A stretch of DNA of 64,000 nt. Origin: an uncultured Oscillospiraceae bacterium (GTDB lineage: Bacteria > Bacillota > Clostridia > Oscillospirales > Oscillospiraceae). Numbering within the stretch: position 1 is the stretch's first letter; each line of letters begins with the position of its first letter. The notes under the pieces are model-generated. The model worked only from the letters and a program-made list of their open reading frames with translations. It did not search any database and was not told the DNA's origin. Below, piece after piece: positions 25,083-33,475 of this stretch. The position numbers and the translations under genes were made by a program. Location of the stretch: positions 1 through 64,000 of the forward strand of contig CALWOA010000004.1 in assembly GCA_944382965.1 (NCBI GenBank). The letters are read 5' to 3'.

Positions 25083-25112
25083 GGGCGGACAAGTAATTAC
25101 ATTTGTCCGCCC
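25076..25112 (-). terminator. Terminator after the 65-residue membrane protein gene
   Basis: On the minus strand GGGCGGACAA pairs with TTGTCCGCCC across a 10-nt loop, followed by TTTGTTTG. Confidence 0.7.
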
Positions 25113-25140
25113 AATATATTCCCGATAAATAGGGTTTTTA

Positions 25141-25338
25141 TTACTTTTTTGATTCAACAATCGCTCTGATAATGGCACATATAAGATTTCCAGCCAGCCC
25201 TATCCCAATAAGGATTGCCGAAATCCTAATAACATTAGGGTTCCTATCTCCAAATACTTCTATCGTTAATGGGATTGTTGCGATAAGTGCAACAATCAAA
25301 AAAATGTTATTGAGCAAATTGATTTTCTTCATTACCAC
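25141..25338 (-). CDS. 65-residue two-helix membrane protein
   Basis: A small protein with two hydrophobic segments (IFLIVALIATIPLTIEVFG, and ISAILIGIGLAGNLICAII) and a charged end (ESKK). It starts at a GTG with GAGGGGG 6 nt upstream; the ATG two codons on is too far from that site. A good terminator follows. Lower GC than its surroundings. Not recognised; possibly cargo of the decayed element next to tRNA-Arg. Confidence 0.55.
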   Translation of the reverse strand: MVMKKINLLNNIFLIVALIATIPLTIEVFGDRNPNVIRISAILIGIGLAGNLICAIIRAIVESKK

Positions 25339-25427
25339 AATTTTCCCCCTCTGAAGCTTCCAATTTTTTTATTTTTATTATACACAAAACTATGAACAAT
25401 TCAATCACAGGAAGCCAGGTGTCAACC

Positions 25428-25728
25428 ATGTACTACACCCAAGAACAGATAGACCGAGAAAACCAAGTCGCCCTTATTTTGTTCCTGTAATCGCAGGGAG
25501 AATCGCTGGAACGCGCCGAACGGGAATATCGATGAAAACTGCATGATAACTTGTCCCTCCGGGGCAACAAGTGGTATCGCCACAGCCAGAGCAAGAGCGG
25601 CGGCCCCATTGATTTTCTCATGGAGTTTTTCGGCAAGAGCTTTACCGAATCCATTGAACTTCTCCCAGGAGAAAAGGGAGCCTCACCGCCACAGGACTCC
25701 CCGCAATTCCGATTACAGTGGTTATTAT
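25428..25728 (+). pseudogene. Broken 5' part of an integrative-element DUF3991/Toprim-type gene
   Basis: From the ATG at 25428 one frame reads MYYTQEQIDRENQVALILFL, stop, SQGESLERAEREYR, stop, KLHDNLSLRGNKWYRHSQSK and GGPIDFLMEFFGKSFTESI. This is the N-terminal pattern of the DUF3991/Toprim primase-like proteins of Firmicute integrative and conjugative elements. The two stops are single-base changes from likely CAA (Gln) and TGG (Trp). The frame then runs into the 3' end of tRNA-Arg, so the rest of the gene is missing. Family assignment is from motif memory. Confidence 0.65.
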
Positions 25729-25805
25729 TGGCACCCCCGGCTGGGTTCGAACCAGTGGCCTGTCGCTTAGGAGGCGACCGCTCTATCCAACTGAGCTACG
25801 GGGGC
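25729..25805 (-). tRNA. tRNA-Arg (CCT)
   Basis: A 77-nt tRNA with encoded CCA. The acceptor GCCCCCG pairs with CGGGGGT; the anticodon stem GTCGC/GCGAC encloses CTCCTAA, giving anticodon CCT; the T arm has TGGTTCGAACCCA. The 3' end abuts the broken integrative-element gene. Confidence 0.95.
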
Positions 25806-25831
25806 GTATGTATTTGGGGATATGCCTGTTT

Positions 25832-25860
25832 ATTTTACTTATATTTTTTGATTCTGTCAA
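25832..25860 (-). promoter_or_regulatory. Promoter of tRNA-Arg
   Basis: On the minus strand TTGACA and TAAAAT are separated by 17 nt, about 27 nt upstream of the tRNA. Confidence 0.85.
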
Positions 25861-25883
25861 GAAAATATGACACATTTTTCATC

Positions 25884-25900
25884 CAGTATAGCATATACTG
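25884..25900. promoter_or_regulatory. Palindrome before a 26-residue ORF
   Basis: CAGTATA and TATACTG form a perfect 7-bp inverted repeat with a 3-nt centre. TATACT inside it could be a -10. It lies 34 bp before a tiny ORF. Operator function is a guess. Confidence 0.35.
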
Positions 25901-25933
25901 TCCGGTAGTCTACTTTTGAAAGGAGAAAAAGAT

Positions 25934-26014
25934 ATGCGGGAGAGCAACGATCCCAGAATGGATTTGGATGATCTGATCTTCGACGAAGATGCCGGTGGCC
26001 CCAGTGACCGGTAA
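25934..26014 (+). CDS. 26-residue acidic small protein
   Basis: A tiny ORF, MRESNDPRMDLDDLIFDEDA followed by GGPSDR. AGGAG lies 8 nt before the ATG and a strong terminator begins 3 nt after the stop, so the unit looks like a dedicated small transcript rather than chance. Nine of 26 residues are Asp or Glu. Function unknown; the only alternative I see is a leader peptide, but the downstream gene is on the other strand. Confidence 0.5.
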   Translation: MRESNDPRMDLDDLIFDEDAGGPSDR

Positions 26015-26016
26015 GG

Positions 26017-26045
26017 AAAGGCAGCGGTTGGTTCCGCTGCCTTTT
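26017..26045. terminator. Bidirectional terminator
   Basis: AAAGGCAGCGG pairs with CCGCTGCCTTT around a 6-nt loop, with T-rich sequence after it on both strands. It separates the 26-residue ORF from the convergent deacetylase gene. Confidence 0.8.
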
Positions 26046-26046
26046 A

Positions 26047-27519
26047 TTAATTGTTGATACCATGATGGAATCCCGGGCTGGTTTGCTCCAATTGGCGGAA
26101 GGTATATCCGTTTTCCTGGCCCCATTTCAGAATCTTCTCTACAGCTTCCACGCTGAATCCGTGGATATCATGCTGCAGTACTGCACTGACCCGTGCCTGG
26201 CTTACCCCTTCCACCACATTATCAAAAACTTCCTCCGCTTTTCTAGCTCTTCCGGCATCGTCGCTGTCGACATTCCAGTCAAAATACTGGAAGCCTGCGT
26301 TCTGAACCGCTTCGCTCAAAATCGTCATAATTCCCTCACAGCTTTTCCGGCTAACCAAATTGGAGCTGCCTCCAGGGAAACGCATTAGCGTCGTTTTGAC
26401 ACCAGTATTGCGATAGATGATCTGCTGCATGCCAAGCAAATCCGCAAAGTAGGCCTCAGGGCTGGCGTAAATCTCATCATATTTATGAGAAACCGTGTGA
26501 ATACCGATACTGTGTCCCCGGTCAACAATTTCTTTCATAACAGAATCATACCCGCTGTCGGTCACGAAAAATGTCGCCTTCGCTCCGTAAGCATCCAGTA
26601 CGTCCAGCAGCTGCTCGGTATACGGGCCGGGGCCATCGTCGAAGGTCAGATAAATGGTTTTTTCCTCAGGCCAGATTTTCTCAGGGCGGGGTTGAGCCAC
26701 TACCTCCACATTTCGGGTAACCGTTGCCACGTTCTGATAGGCATCCGAAACAGTATACACCACCGGATATACCCCGGGTTCCAGCCAGTTCACTTCCCCT
26801 TCTACCGTTACCTGGCTGGTCAGGTCGCCGTCAACATCATCCATAGCATGATATCCAGGGTCCTCATAAAATGTTCCTACTGTAATAGCATATTCTTCCC
26901 CACCCTCCAGACTGATCACTGGCGGCTGAGGGTCATAATAGGGAATTTCCCGCTCTGCTACGGCAGGATTGCCGGAGGAGTCCACCACAGCGTAGGTAAT
27001 TTTCCCATGGGATTCTTTGCGAATTACCCGGTCAGTAATATCTCCATCGTGGTTGTCCCATGCCTTATACCCCGGCTCCTGGTATTTTCCGCCTGGATGC
27101 GGCTGCCCTTGGGTATCTTCTTCCAAGGTAATCACTGGGCACTGGGTATCTACCACCTGCACACTGCGCTGGGCGCTGCCTCGCCAATGAAGCATGGATA
27201 CGGAATAGGACAATGTGTATTTCCCCAAGTGGTTTTCATCCACCGATCCGGATACCTCCAGCTTGGCGCGTTTCGGCCGGAAGCCTTTTTTCCAGAACAG
27301 ACTGCCCCGCATAGAGACAATCACGCCGGGGTCCTGATAAGGCTGCCCGTATTCCTGGGTGGTTTCTTTGTCCCCCAGCAGCTGTACCGACAGGGAAAAC
27401 TGATTAATCCGGAATAGAACAATCCAGGCTGCTCCGCAAAGCAACACCAAAACCAGCAGCACAGCTGCAATCACTTTCCCCGCACCAGAGTGCCGACGAT
27501 ATCTGTTTCGTTTGTCCAT
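26047..27519 (-). CDS. Polysaccharide deacetylase with Ig-like domains
   Basis: A 490-residue membrane-anchored protein. A basic start (MDKRNRYRRHSGAGK) is followed by a membrane anchor (VIAAVLLVLVLLCGAAWIVLF). Three DUF5011/HYR-like Ig repeats follow, seen as QEYGQPYQDPGVIV, PGGKYQEPGYKAWDNHDGDITD and VGTFYEDPGYHAMDDVDGDLT. The C-terminal NodB domain starts at about residue 290 with the catalytic motif YLTFDDGPGPYTEQ, then HSIGIHTVSH and RFPGGSSN. It should deacetylate peptidoglycan or another surface glycan outside the cell. Confidence 0.9.
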   Translation of the reverse strand: MDKRNRYRRHSGAGKVIAAVLLVLVLLCGAAWIVLFRINQFSLSVQLLGDKETTQEYGQPYQDPGVIVSMRGSLFWKKGFRPKRAKLEVSGSVDENHLGKYTLSYSVSMLHWRGSAQRSVQVVDTQCPVITLEEDTQGQPHPGGKYQEPGYKAWDNHDGDITDRVIRKESHGKITYAVVDSSGNPAVAEREIPYYDPQPPVISLEGGEEYAITVGTFYEDPGYHAMDDVDGDLTSQVTVEGEVNWLEPGVYPVVYTVSDAYQNVATVTRNVEVVAQPRPEKIWPEEKTIYLTFDDGPGPYTEQLLDVLDAYGAKATFFVTDSGYDSVMKEIVDRGHSIGIHTVSHKYDEIYASPEAYFADLLGMQQIIYRNTGVKTTLMRFPGGSSNLVSRKSCEGIMTILSEAVQNAGFQYFDWNVDSDDAGRARKAEEVFDNVVEGVSQARVSAVLQHDIHGFSVEAVEKILKWGQENGYTFRQLEQTSPGFHHGINN

Positions 27520-27644
27520 GTTGTCAACCTCTGTTCTGTCTGTTTACATAACAGTATACCACATTGAGACGAAAAGGAAAGTCTTTTGATGTTAACTTTT
27601 TGGGAACAGCCTGGAAACAATTCGTATTTTGCTGCCGAAGCGGA

Positions 27645-27911
27645 TCAGATCTTACTGGTCAGCCATTGCAGCATGGCCTGACGGCCTTCTTCGGTCATAG
27701 GGAAGGTTTCCTGACCTTCCATCTGGCTTTTTTCGTAGCAGTACAGGCCGTGCCAATACTCTACGAAAATGCTGCTTTGTTCAAAGTCCACCTCTTTGGC
27801 CGTTGCCATAACCACATTGGGCTTCGCACGGAAGCGAAACAGCCCCAGCGAGCCGGTAAAGATGTTATTCATGGCAAAGGTATGCAGCGTTGGCAAAAAC
27901 AATTCGGGCAT
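27645..27911 (-). CDS. 88-residue hypothetical protein after pepF
   Basis: An ORF that starts 3 bp after the pepF stop. It reads MPELFLPTLHTFAMNNIFTG, then GLFRFRAKPNVVMATAKEVDF, and ends MLQWLTSKI. No ribosome site is strong, but position and orientation suggest coupling with pepF. No signal, membrane segment or known motif. The second Met (MNNIFTG) could be the true start. Confidence 0.55.
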   Translation of the reverse strand: MPELFLPTLHTFAMNNIFTGSLGLFRFRAKPNVVMATAKEVDFEQSSIFVEYWHGLYCYEKSQMEGQETFPMTEEGRQAMLQWLTSKI

Positions 27912-27914
27912 GGA

Positions 27915-29714
27915 TTACACCAGAGTTTCCATCTCATCCAGCAGCTGGCCAAACAGCTCCAGGGCCTGGTTCACCGGGTCGGGGCTGGTCATATCCACAC
28001 CGGCGCCCTTCAGCAGCTCGATGGGGCTCTTGGAGCAGCCGCCGGACAGGAAGTTCAGGTAATCCTTCACAGCGCTCTCCCCTTCCTTCAAAATCCGGGT
28101 AGACAGCGCAATGGCAGCAGAGTAGCCGGTAGCATACTGGAATACATAGTAGTTGTAGTAGAAGTGCGGAATTCTTGCCCATTCCATGGCAATCCGGTCA
28201 TCCACCACCATATCGGGGCCGTAGTACAGTTCGTTCAGGCGCTTGTACTCATCGCACAGAACCTGAGCGGTCAGAGTCTTGCCCTGGGCGGTCATCTGGC
28301 CAATGTTGCGCTCAAACTCAGCGAACATGGTCTGACGGTAGATCGTACCCTTGAACTGATCCAGGAAATGGTTAATCAGGTAAGCCCGCTCCTTCTTATC
28401 CTGGGTCTTGCTCAGAAGGTGCTGCATCAGCAGGGCTTCGTTGCAGGTAGAAGCTACCTCTGCCACAAAAATCACATAGTCAGAGTCAATGGGATTCTGG
28501 GTGCGATTGGACAGGTAGGAGTGAATGGCATGACCCATTTCGTGGGCCAGGGTAAACTGGCTGTCCAGCGTTCCGGTATAGTTCAGCAGAACGAAAGGAT
28601 GCACCTTGGCACCGGCGGAATAGGCGCCGCTGCGCTTGCCCTGGTTCTGATAGACATCGATCCAGCGGTTTTCAAAACCTTCCTTCAAAATTGCCTGATA
28701 TTCCTTGCCCAAAGGTGCCAGGGCATCGTATACCGTCTGCTTGGCTTCGGCGTAGGGAATGCGGCGGTCTACTTCCGCCATCAGCGGGGTATAGACATCA
28801 TAGAAGTGCAGTTCGTCAACACCCAGCAGCTTCTTGCGCAGGCGGACGTAGCGGTGCATCTTGTCCATATTCTGATGAACAGCCTCAATCAGGTTATGAT
28901 ACACAGATGTGGGAACGTTGGTGGCATCCAGGGAAGCATCCAGGGCGTTATCGTACTTTCTGGCGTCCGCAAAGAACTTCAGCTGCTTGTTCTGAGCATT
29001 CAGCAAAGCGGCAGCGGTGTTTTTAAAACCGGCGAAGCCGTCATAGAGATTTTCATAGGCGCTGCGGCGCAAAACCCGATCCTGGCTCTCCTCCAGGCTG
29101 ACAAACGTGCCCTGGGTCAGAGGATGCTGGTTCCCTGCCGCATCCACAGCATCGGCAAAAGAAATATCCGCATCGGCAAAAGAGCCGTAGATGGTATCAG
29201 GAGCCTGGGCCATCTCCCCTGCGGCGGCCAGCAGGCGCTCTTCCTGAGCAGACAGGGTGTGGGCCTTCCGGCGGCGCAGATCCGTCAGATACCGGCGGTA
29301 ACGCTCCAGTTCCGGGCAGGCGGCATAGAAGCTCTGCAATGTCTGCTCGTCGATTGCCATAATCTCCGGCGTAGCAAAGCTGGAAGCAGCGGACAGAGCT
29401 ACAACCGCAGCCATATATTTGCCAGACATAGCCTGGGTGGCAGAGTCCCGGGTATCTTCGTCCGAACGGCGATAGCAGTAGTTGCCCAACCGATCTGCCT
29501 TTACATCTACCTGCTCCACCTGCTGCAAGTACTCGAAAAGCGTCTGTGCGCTTTCTGCCAGAAGACCTTCGTAGTCTGCCATTGTAGCACTGGCCTGCTC
29601 CAGGGTGGTCAGTTCCTGCTCCCATGCCTCATCGGACACAAACAGGTCTTCAATCGCCCACTTATCCTCAGCGGGAATTTCACTTCGGGCGGGAATTTTC
29701 TTTACTTGTTCCAT
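27915..29714 (-). CDS. pepF: Oligoendopeptidase F
   Basis: A 599-residue M3B zinc metallopeptidase, cytoplasmic, which degrades short peptides. The zinc motif is HEMGH near residues 391-395 in FTLAHEMGHAIHSYL. The third ligand is in FVAEVASTCNEALL, and C-terminal YYVFQYATGYSAAIAL is typical. The ATG at 29714 (MEQVKKIPARSE) has GGAGG 8 nt upstream and is preferred to the ATG at 29729, which overlaps that site. A consensus promoter lies upstream. Length normal for the family. Confidence 0.95.
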   Translation of the reverse strand: MEQVKKIPARSEIPAEDKWAIEDLFVSDEAWEQELTTLEQASATMADYEGLLAESAQTLFEYLQQVEQVDVKADRLGNYCYRRSDEDTRDSATQAMSGKYMAAVVALSAASSFATPEIMAIDEQTLQSFYAACPELERYRRYLTDLRRRKAHTLSAQEERLLAAAGEMAQAPDTIYGSFADADISFADAVDAAGNQHPLTQGTFVSLEESQDRVLRRSAYENLYDGFAGFKNTAAALLNAQNKQLKFFADARKYDNALDASLDATNVPTSVYHNLIEAVHQNMDKMHRYVRLRKKLLGVDELHFYDVYTPLMAEVDRRIPYAEAKQTVYDALAPLGKEYQAILKEGFENRWIDVYQNQGKRSGAYSAGAKVHPFVLLNYTGTLDSQFTLAHEMGHAIHSYLSNRTQNPIDSDYVIFVAEVASTCNEALLMQHLLSKTQDKKERAYLINHFLDQFKGTIYRQTMFAEFERNIGQMTAQGKTLTAQVLCDEYKRLNELYYGPDMVVDDRIAMEWARIPHFYYNYYVFQYATGYSAAIALSTRILKEGESAVKDYLNFLSGGCSKSPIELLKGAGVDMTSPDPVNQALELFGQLLDEMETLV

Positions 29715-29792
29715 AACGATATCCTCCATTTCCTCAGCAGAAAATACAGTTTCATCAAACGTGTATCCGGCTGCTGGAATTGATGCTTATTC

Positions 29793-29820
29793 ATTATACC
29801 ACAAAACACACAAAATGCAA
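29793..29820 (-). promoter_or_regulatory. Promoter of pepF
   Basis: On the minus strand TTGCAT and TATAAT are separated by 16 nt, about 80 nt before the pepF start. Confidence 0.75.
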
Positions 29821-29872
29821 CGCCGCTTGCTTTTTCCCTGGAAATATGATACAGTATCCGGCGGTGATGAAG

Positions 29873-30778
29873 ATGAGAAATAAAGTTCGGGGCAGTCTTT
29901 GCCTGCTGGCAGCAACCGTAATCTGGGGTTTTGCCTTTACGGCGCAGAGCGTTGGCATGGAACTGCTTGGCCCCTTTACCTTCCAGGCAATTCGCTGTGG
30001 CCTGGCGGTGGCATTTTTGATTCCCTGTGGGTTTATCCTGGACATTGGCCGGTGCTCCGGAAAAGAGTCCGTAAAAAAGTGGTTCAGCCCGAAGCTGTGG
30101 AAAACCGGATTGCTGTGCGGCTGTGCGTTATTTGTTGCTGCCAGTCTCCAGCAGGTGGGTCTGGTGTACACCGATGCCGGAAAGGCCGGTTTTATTACCG
30201 CCATGTATATTGTCCTGGTACCGGTACTGGGGCTGGTTCTGGGAAAGAAGATTCGCAAATCCGCAGTAATCAGCGTGCTGCTGGCTGTTGTGGGACTATA
30301 CCTTCTGAGCTGTATGGGTGCCACCGGAATCAATCGGGGCGACCTGCTGCTGATGGCATGCGCCCTGGCCTTCGCCATCCAGATCACCTGCATTGACCGT
30401 TTTGCCGGTGGGCTGGATGGATTCCGGCTGAACTGTATCCAGTGTTTGGTGGTGTCGCTTCTGTCAGTACCGTTTATTGCGCTGACGGAAACTGTGGTTG
30501 TACAGGATATCTTTGCTTGTTGGGGGCCGCTGTTGTTTGCCGGTGTGATGTCCATGGGAATTGCCTACTCCATGCAGATCTTGGGTCAGAAACACCTGGA
30601 GCCCACCACCGCATCTTTGATTATGAGTTTGGAGTCAGCATTTGCCGCATTGGGCGGCTGGTGGCTGTTGGGAGAGACCATGACCAGTTGGGAACTGCTG
30701 GGCTGCGCGCTGGTTTTCCTGGCAGTGTTAATCTCCCAGATGCCCGCAGGTATGTTCCAAAAGGCCAAAACAAAATAA
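29873..30778 (+). CDS. EamA/DMT-family transporter
   Basis: About 301 residues with ten hydrophobic segments in two EamA repeats (SLCLLAATVIWGFAFTAQSVG at the start and GYMVLF-like GVMSMGIAYSMQILGQKHLEPTTASL in the second half). The second repeat ends EPTTASLIMSLESAFAALGGWW, the usual DMT signature. Substrate unknown. TTGCTT-17-TACAGT at 29827-29855 is a probable promoter, which would start RNA only about ten bases before the Met codons at 29867 and 29873, giving a very short leader. The exact start is uncertain. Confidence 0.85.
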   Translation: MRNKVRGSLCLLAATVIWGFAFTAQSVGMELLGPFTFQAIRCGLAVAFLIPCGFILDIGRCSGKESVKKWFSPKLWKTGLLCGCALFVAASLQQVGLVYTDAGKAGFITAMYIVLVPVLGLVLGKKIRKSAVISVLLAVVGLYLLSCMGATGINRGDLLLMACALAFAIQITCIDRFAGGLDGFRLNCIQCLVVSLLSVPFIALTETVVVQDIFACWGPLLFAGVMSMGIAYSMQILGQKHLEPTTASLIMSLESAFAALGGWWLLGETMTSWELLGCALVFLAVLISQMPAGMFQKAKTK

Positions 30779-30784
30779 AGGGCT

Positions 30785-30816
30785 GGGCCGCAGTAACCCT
30801 TTGGTTACTGCGGCCC
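30785..30816. terminator. Bidirectional terminator between eamA and recR
   Basis: GGGCCGCAGTAACC pairs perfectly with GGTTACTGCGGCCC over 14 bp with a 4-nt loop; T-rich tails lie on both sides. Confidence 0.8.
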
Positions 30817-30828
30817 GAATTGTTTTGT

Positions 30829-31428
30829 TTAAATTTCCTGACGACCTTCCAGCGCCCGGGAGAGGGTTACCTCGTCCGCATATTCCAGCTGGCTGCCCAC
30901 GGGGATGCCGTAAGCCAACCGGGTGACCTTTACTTCCATAGGCCGCAGCAGCCGAGAGATATACATGGCCGTTGCCTCCCCTTCTGTATCCGGATTGGTG
31001 GCCATGATAACTTCTTTGACAGTTCCCGTACCGACCCGGCGCAGCAATTCCTTAATCCGGATGTCGTCTTGGGTCACATGATTCAGCGGGGAAATCACAC
31101 CGTGCAGGACGTGATATACCCCACGGTACTCCCGGGAGCGCTCCATGGCAATCACGTCCTTGGGCTCTGCCACCACACAGATGGTGCTGGCATCCCGGGT
31201 ATCGTCATCGCAGATGGGGCACAGTTCCCGATCTGTCAGGTTCTGACACTGGGGGCAGGTATGCACCTCCCGCTTTGCCTGGACGATTGCCTGGGCAAAC
31301 TCCTCCGCTTCTTCCAAGGGAAGGCTCAACACATGAAAGGCCAGTCTTTGGGCGGTTTTGCCGCCGATGCCGGGAAGGCGGGCAAACTGGTCTGACAGAT
31401 TCTGCAACGCAGCAGGGAAAAACTGCAT
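30829..31428 (-). CDS. recR: Recombination protein RecR
   Basis: A 199-residue RecR, which acts with RecF/RecO in recombination repair at gaps. The helix-hairpin-helix (LPGIGGKTAQRLAFHVL), the C4 zinc finger (CPQCQNLTDRELCPIC) and the Toprim domain (VVAEPKDVIAMERSREYRG, TNPDTEGEATAMYI) are all present. AAGGAGG precedes the ATG. It is the third gene of a dnaX-ybaB-recR set common in Firmicutes. Confidence 0.97.
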   Translation of the reverse strand: MQFFPAALQNLSDQFARLPGIGGKTAQRLAFHVLSLPLEEAEEFAQAIVQAKREVHTCPQCQNLTDRELCPICDDDTRDASTICVVAEPKDVIAMERSREYRGVYHVLHGVISPLNHVTQDDIRIKELLRRVGTGTVKEVIMATNPDTEGEATAMYISRLLRPMEVKVTRLAYGIPVGSQLEYADEVTLSRALEGRQEI

Positions 31429-31437
31429 ACTGCCTCC

Positions 31438-31782
31438 TTAGAACAGGCCGCCCAGATTCAGGCCGCCGGTCAGGCGGGACATATTGTTGGCCGCCTCGGC
31501 ATCAGCAGTGCGCATCGCCTCGTTAACAGCAGCAATTACCATATCCTGCAGCATTTCCACATCATCAGGGTCCACTGCTTCAGGCTTGATTTCCAGGTTT
31601 ACCAGCTCGTGCTTACCATTGACAGTTGCGGACACCATGCCGCCGCCGGAAGCAGCAGTGAAGGTCTTGCTCTCCTGTTCCTGCTGCATCCGCAGCATCT
31701 CCTGCTGCATCTTCTGAGCCTGCTTGAGCATAGCCGCCTGATTCATTCCACCGGGCATACCCCGGAATCCACCTTTTGCCAT
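31438..31782 (-). CDS. ybaB: YbaB/EbfC nucleoid-associated protein
   Basis: A 114-residue member of the YbaB/EbfC family of DNA-binding proteins. It has the Gly/Met-rich start (MAKGGFRGMPGGMNQAAMLK), a helical QAQKMQQEMLRMQQEQE segment, and the conserved GGGMVSATVNGKHELVNLEIKPEAVDPDDVEMLQDMV. It lies 29 bp after dnaX and 9 bp before recR. Confidence 0.95.
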   Translation of the reverse strand: MAKGGFRGMPGGMNQAAMLKQAQKMQQEMLRMQQEQESKTFTAASGGGMVSATVNGKHELVNLEIKPEAVDPDDVEMLQDMVIAAVNEAMRTADAEAANNMSRLTGGLNLGGLF

Positions 31783-31811
31783 TTGTACATTCTCCTATCT
31801 GAAAGTTTATA

Positions 31812-33434
31812 TTATTCCTTGATTTTTACAATGTCCGGATGATTTCTGCCGAAGTTCATCAGCTGTTCCATTCTGGGATTGCTTTTGGGTTTTGCGGACA
31901 TGTCCACCACCACCGCCTTAACCGGGCGATTCAGCAGGACACTGGCCTTCCGGGAGACCACTTCCAGGATAGCCGGCTTGTCCAGCATCACAGCAGTAAA
32001 ATCATTGCCGCAGCGCAGTTCCAGCCGGTCATCCACCAGGAATCCCTGCACCGGCGCATTGGGCGTGGCCACAAAAAAGCCGCTGGTGGGAGGACCAAGC
32101 TCCTTGCGAATCCCACTGCACAGATCCGACCAGAACCCTACCGGTGTATCCGTCTGGACAGGTGCCGGAACATCCTGCTCCGGTGGTGCGTCGGCATCAT
32201 CCGGCATAGGCGGGCGGTCGTCATCTGCATCCTGAGAAGCCGCTTGTACCTTCTGGGGCTGCACAGCAACGGTAAAGCTGCCGCTTTTGATCTGTTCCTC
32301 CAACCGGGTCAACCGGGCATTCAGTGCTTTGGCGTCCAGATCCAGTTCCGGCTGGCACATCTGGACAATGCACAGCTCCGCATCCATCCGGCGGCTGGCG
32401 CTGCGGGTAAATCCTGCCAGTGTTGTCTGAAGCAGGTTCATAATCCGCACAAGTTCTCCGCTGGTCAAGGCTTTGGTCAGCTGCAGCACTTCCTGATCGT
32501 CGGCAACACCGGAAAGCATGGTGATACCCCCGTTTCCTGCGGTTTTCATCACCAGCAGATCCCGGGTCAGGCAGGCCATTTCGTCCAGCATGGCGCTTAA
32601 ATCCTTGCCCTCGGTGTAGAGGCGGTTAAATAGTTCCAGCGCCCGTTTGGTATCGTGACTCGCTACATAGCCCATCAGTTCGCCGCAGGTCTGTTCTCCA
32701 GCGATTCCCAGGCAGGCGTAAACCCGCTGGGCAGTCAGCTCCCCGGTAGTAGCAGAGGCGCACTGATCCAGCAGGCTCAGGCCGTCCCGAAGGCCGCCAT
32801 CCGCCAGCCGGGCCAGAACCCGGGCAGCGCTGTCATCCAGGTCGATATTTTCCTGGTAGGCAACATATTGCAGCCGGGCGGCAATGTCCTCCTGGCTGAT
32901 ACGCCGGAAGGAAAACCGCTGGCATCGGGACAGAATCGTTGCCGGAACTTTGTGCAGCTCCGTAGTTGCCAGGATAAAAAGCAAATGCTCCGGCGGCTCC
33001 TCAATGATTTTCAGCAGAGCATTGAAAGCCGAGATGGAGAGCATATGCACCTCGTCAATGATATACACCCGCATCTTTACCTGAGAAGGGGTATACACCG
33101 CATCATCCCGCAAATCCCGGACGTTATCCACGCCGTTATTGGATGCAGCATCGATTTCCAGCACGTCCATACAGGAACCGGAATCAATGGCTTTGCAGGC
33201 TTCACAGCAGTTGCAGGGATTGCCGTTATCCAGGTGCAGGCAGTTGACAGCCTTAGCCAGAATTTTGGCGCAGCTGGTTTTACCCGTACCTCGGGAGCCG
33301 GTAAACAGATATGCATGGCTCATTTTCCCGGTTATCAGCTGGGTCTTCAGAGTCTGGGTTACTGCCAGCTGGCCGGATACATCATCAAAAGTCTGAGGCC
33401 GGTATTTGCGATACAGGGCCTGATAGGTTGCCAA
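31812..33434 (-). CDS. dnaX: DNA polymerase III gamma/tau subunit
   Basis: A 540-residue clamp-loader subunit. The N terminus is YQALYRKYRPQTFDDVSGQ, the P-loop GSRGTGKTSCAKILAKAVNC, the zinc-binding CNCCEAC, the Walker B IIDEVHMLS, and the sensor LSRCQRF. A Pro/Asp-rich linker and a C-terminal tau-like part follow from about residue 370. It starts at a TTG (TTGGCAACC) with AGGATGAGG upstream; no ATG is available at the conserved N terminus. Confidence 0.96.
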   Translation of the reverse strand: MATYQALYRKYRPQTFDDVSGQLAVTQTLKTQLITGKMSHAYLFTGSRGTGKTSCAKILAKAVNCLHLDNGNPCNCCEACKAIDSGSCMDVLEIDAASNNGVDNVRDLRDDAVYTPSQVKMRVYIIDEVHMLSISAFNALLKIIEEPPEHLLFILATTELHKVPATILSRCQRFSFRRISQEDIAARLQYVAYQENIDLDDSAARVLARLADGGLRDGLSLLDQCASATTGELTAQRVYACLGIAGEQTCGELMGYVASHDTKRALELFNRLYTEGKDLSAMLDEMACLTRDLLVMKTAGNGGITMLSGVADDQEVLQLTKALTSGELVRIMNLLQTTLAGFTRSASRRMDAELCIVQMCQPELDLDAKALNARLTRLEEQIKSGSFTVAVQPQKVQAASQDADDDRPPMPDDADAPPEQDVPAPVQTDTPVGFWSDLCSGIRKELGPPTSGFFVATPNAPVQGFLVDDRLELRCGNDFTAVMLDKPAILEVVSRKASVLLNRPVKAVVVDMSAKPKSNPRMEQLMNFGRNHPDIVKIKE

Positions 33435-33475
33435 ACGTCCTCATCCTTTCCACTTAAATCACAAGAAAAAAGCTG

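Noticed and set aside
27564..29783. Long open frame on the plus strand, antisense to pepF
   Set aside because: pepF has full family motifs including HEMGH, a promoter and a ribosome site; the antisense frame is rich in Gln/His/Leu typical of mirrored GC-biased codons.
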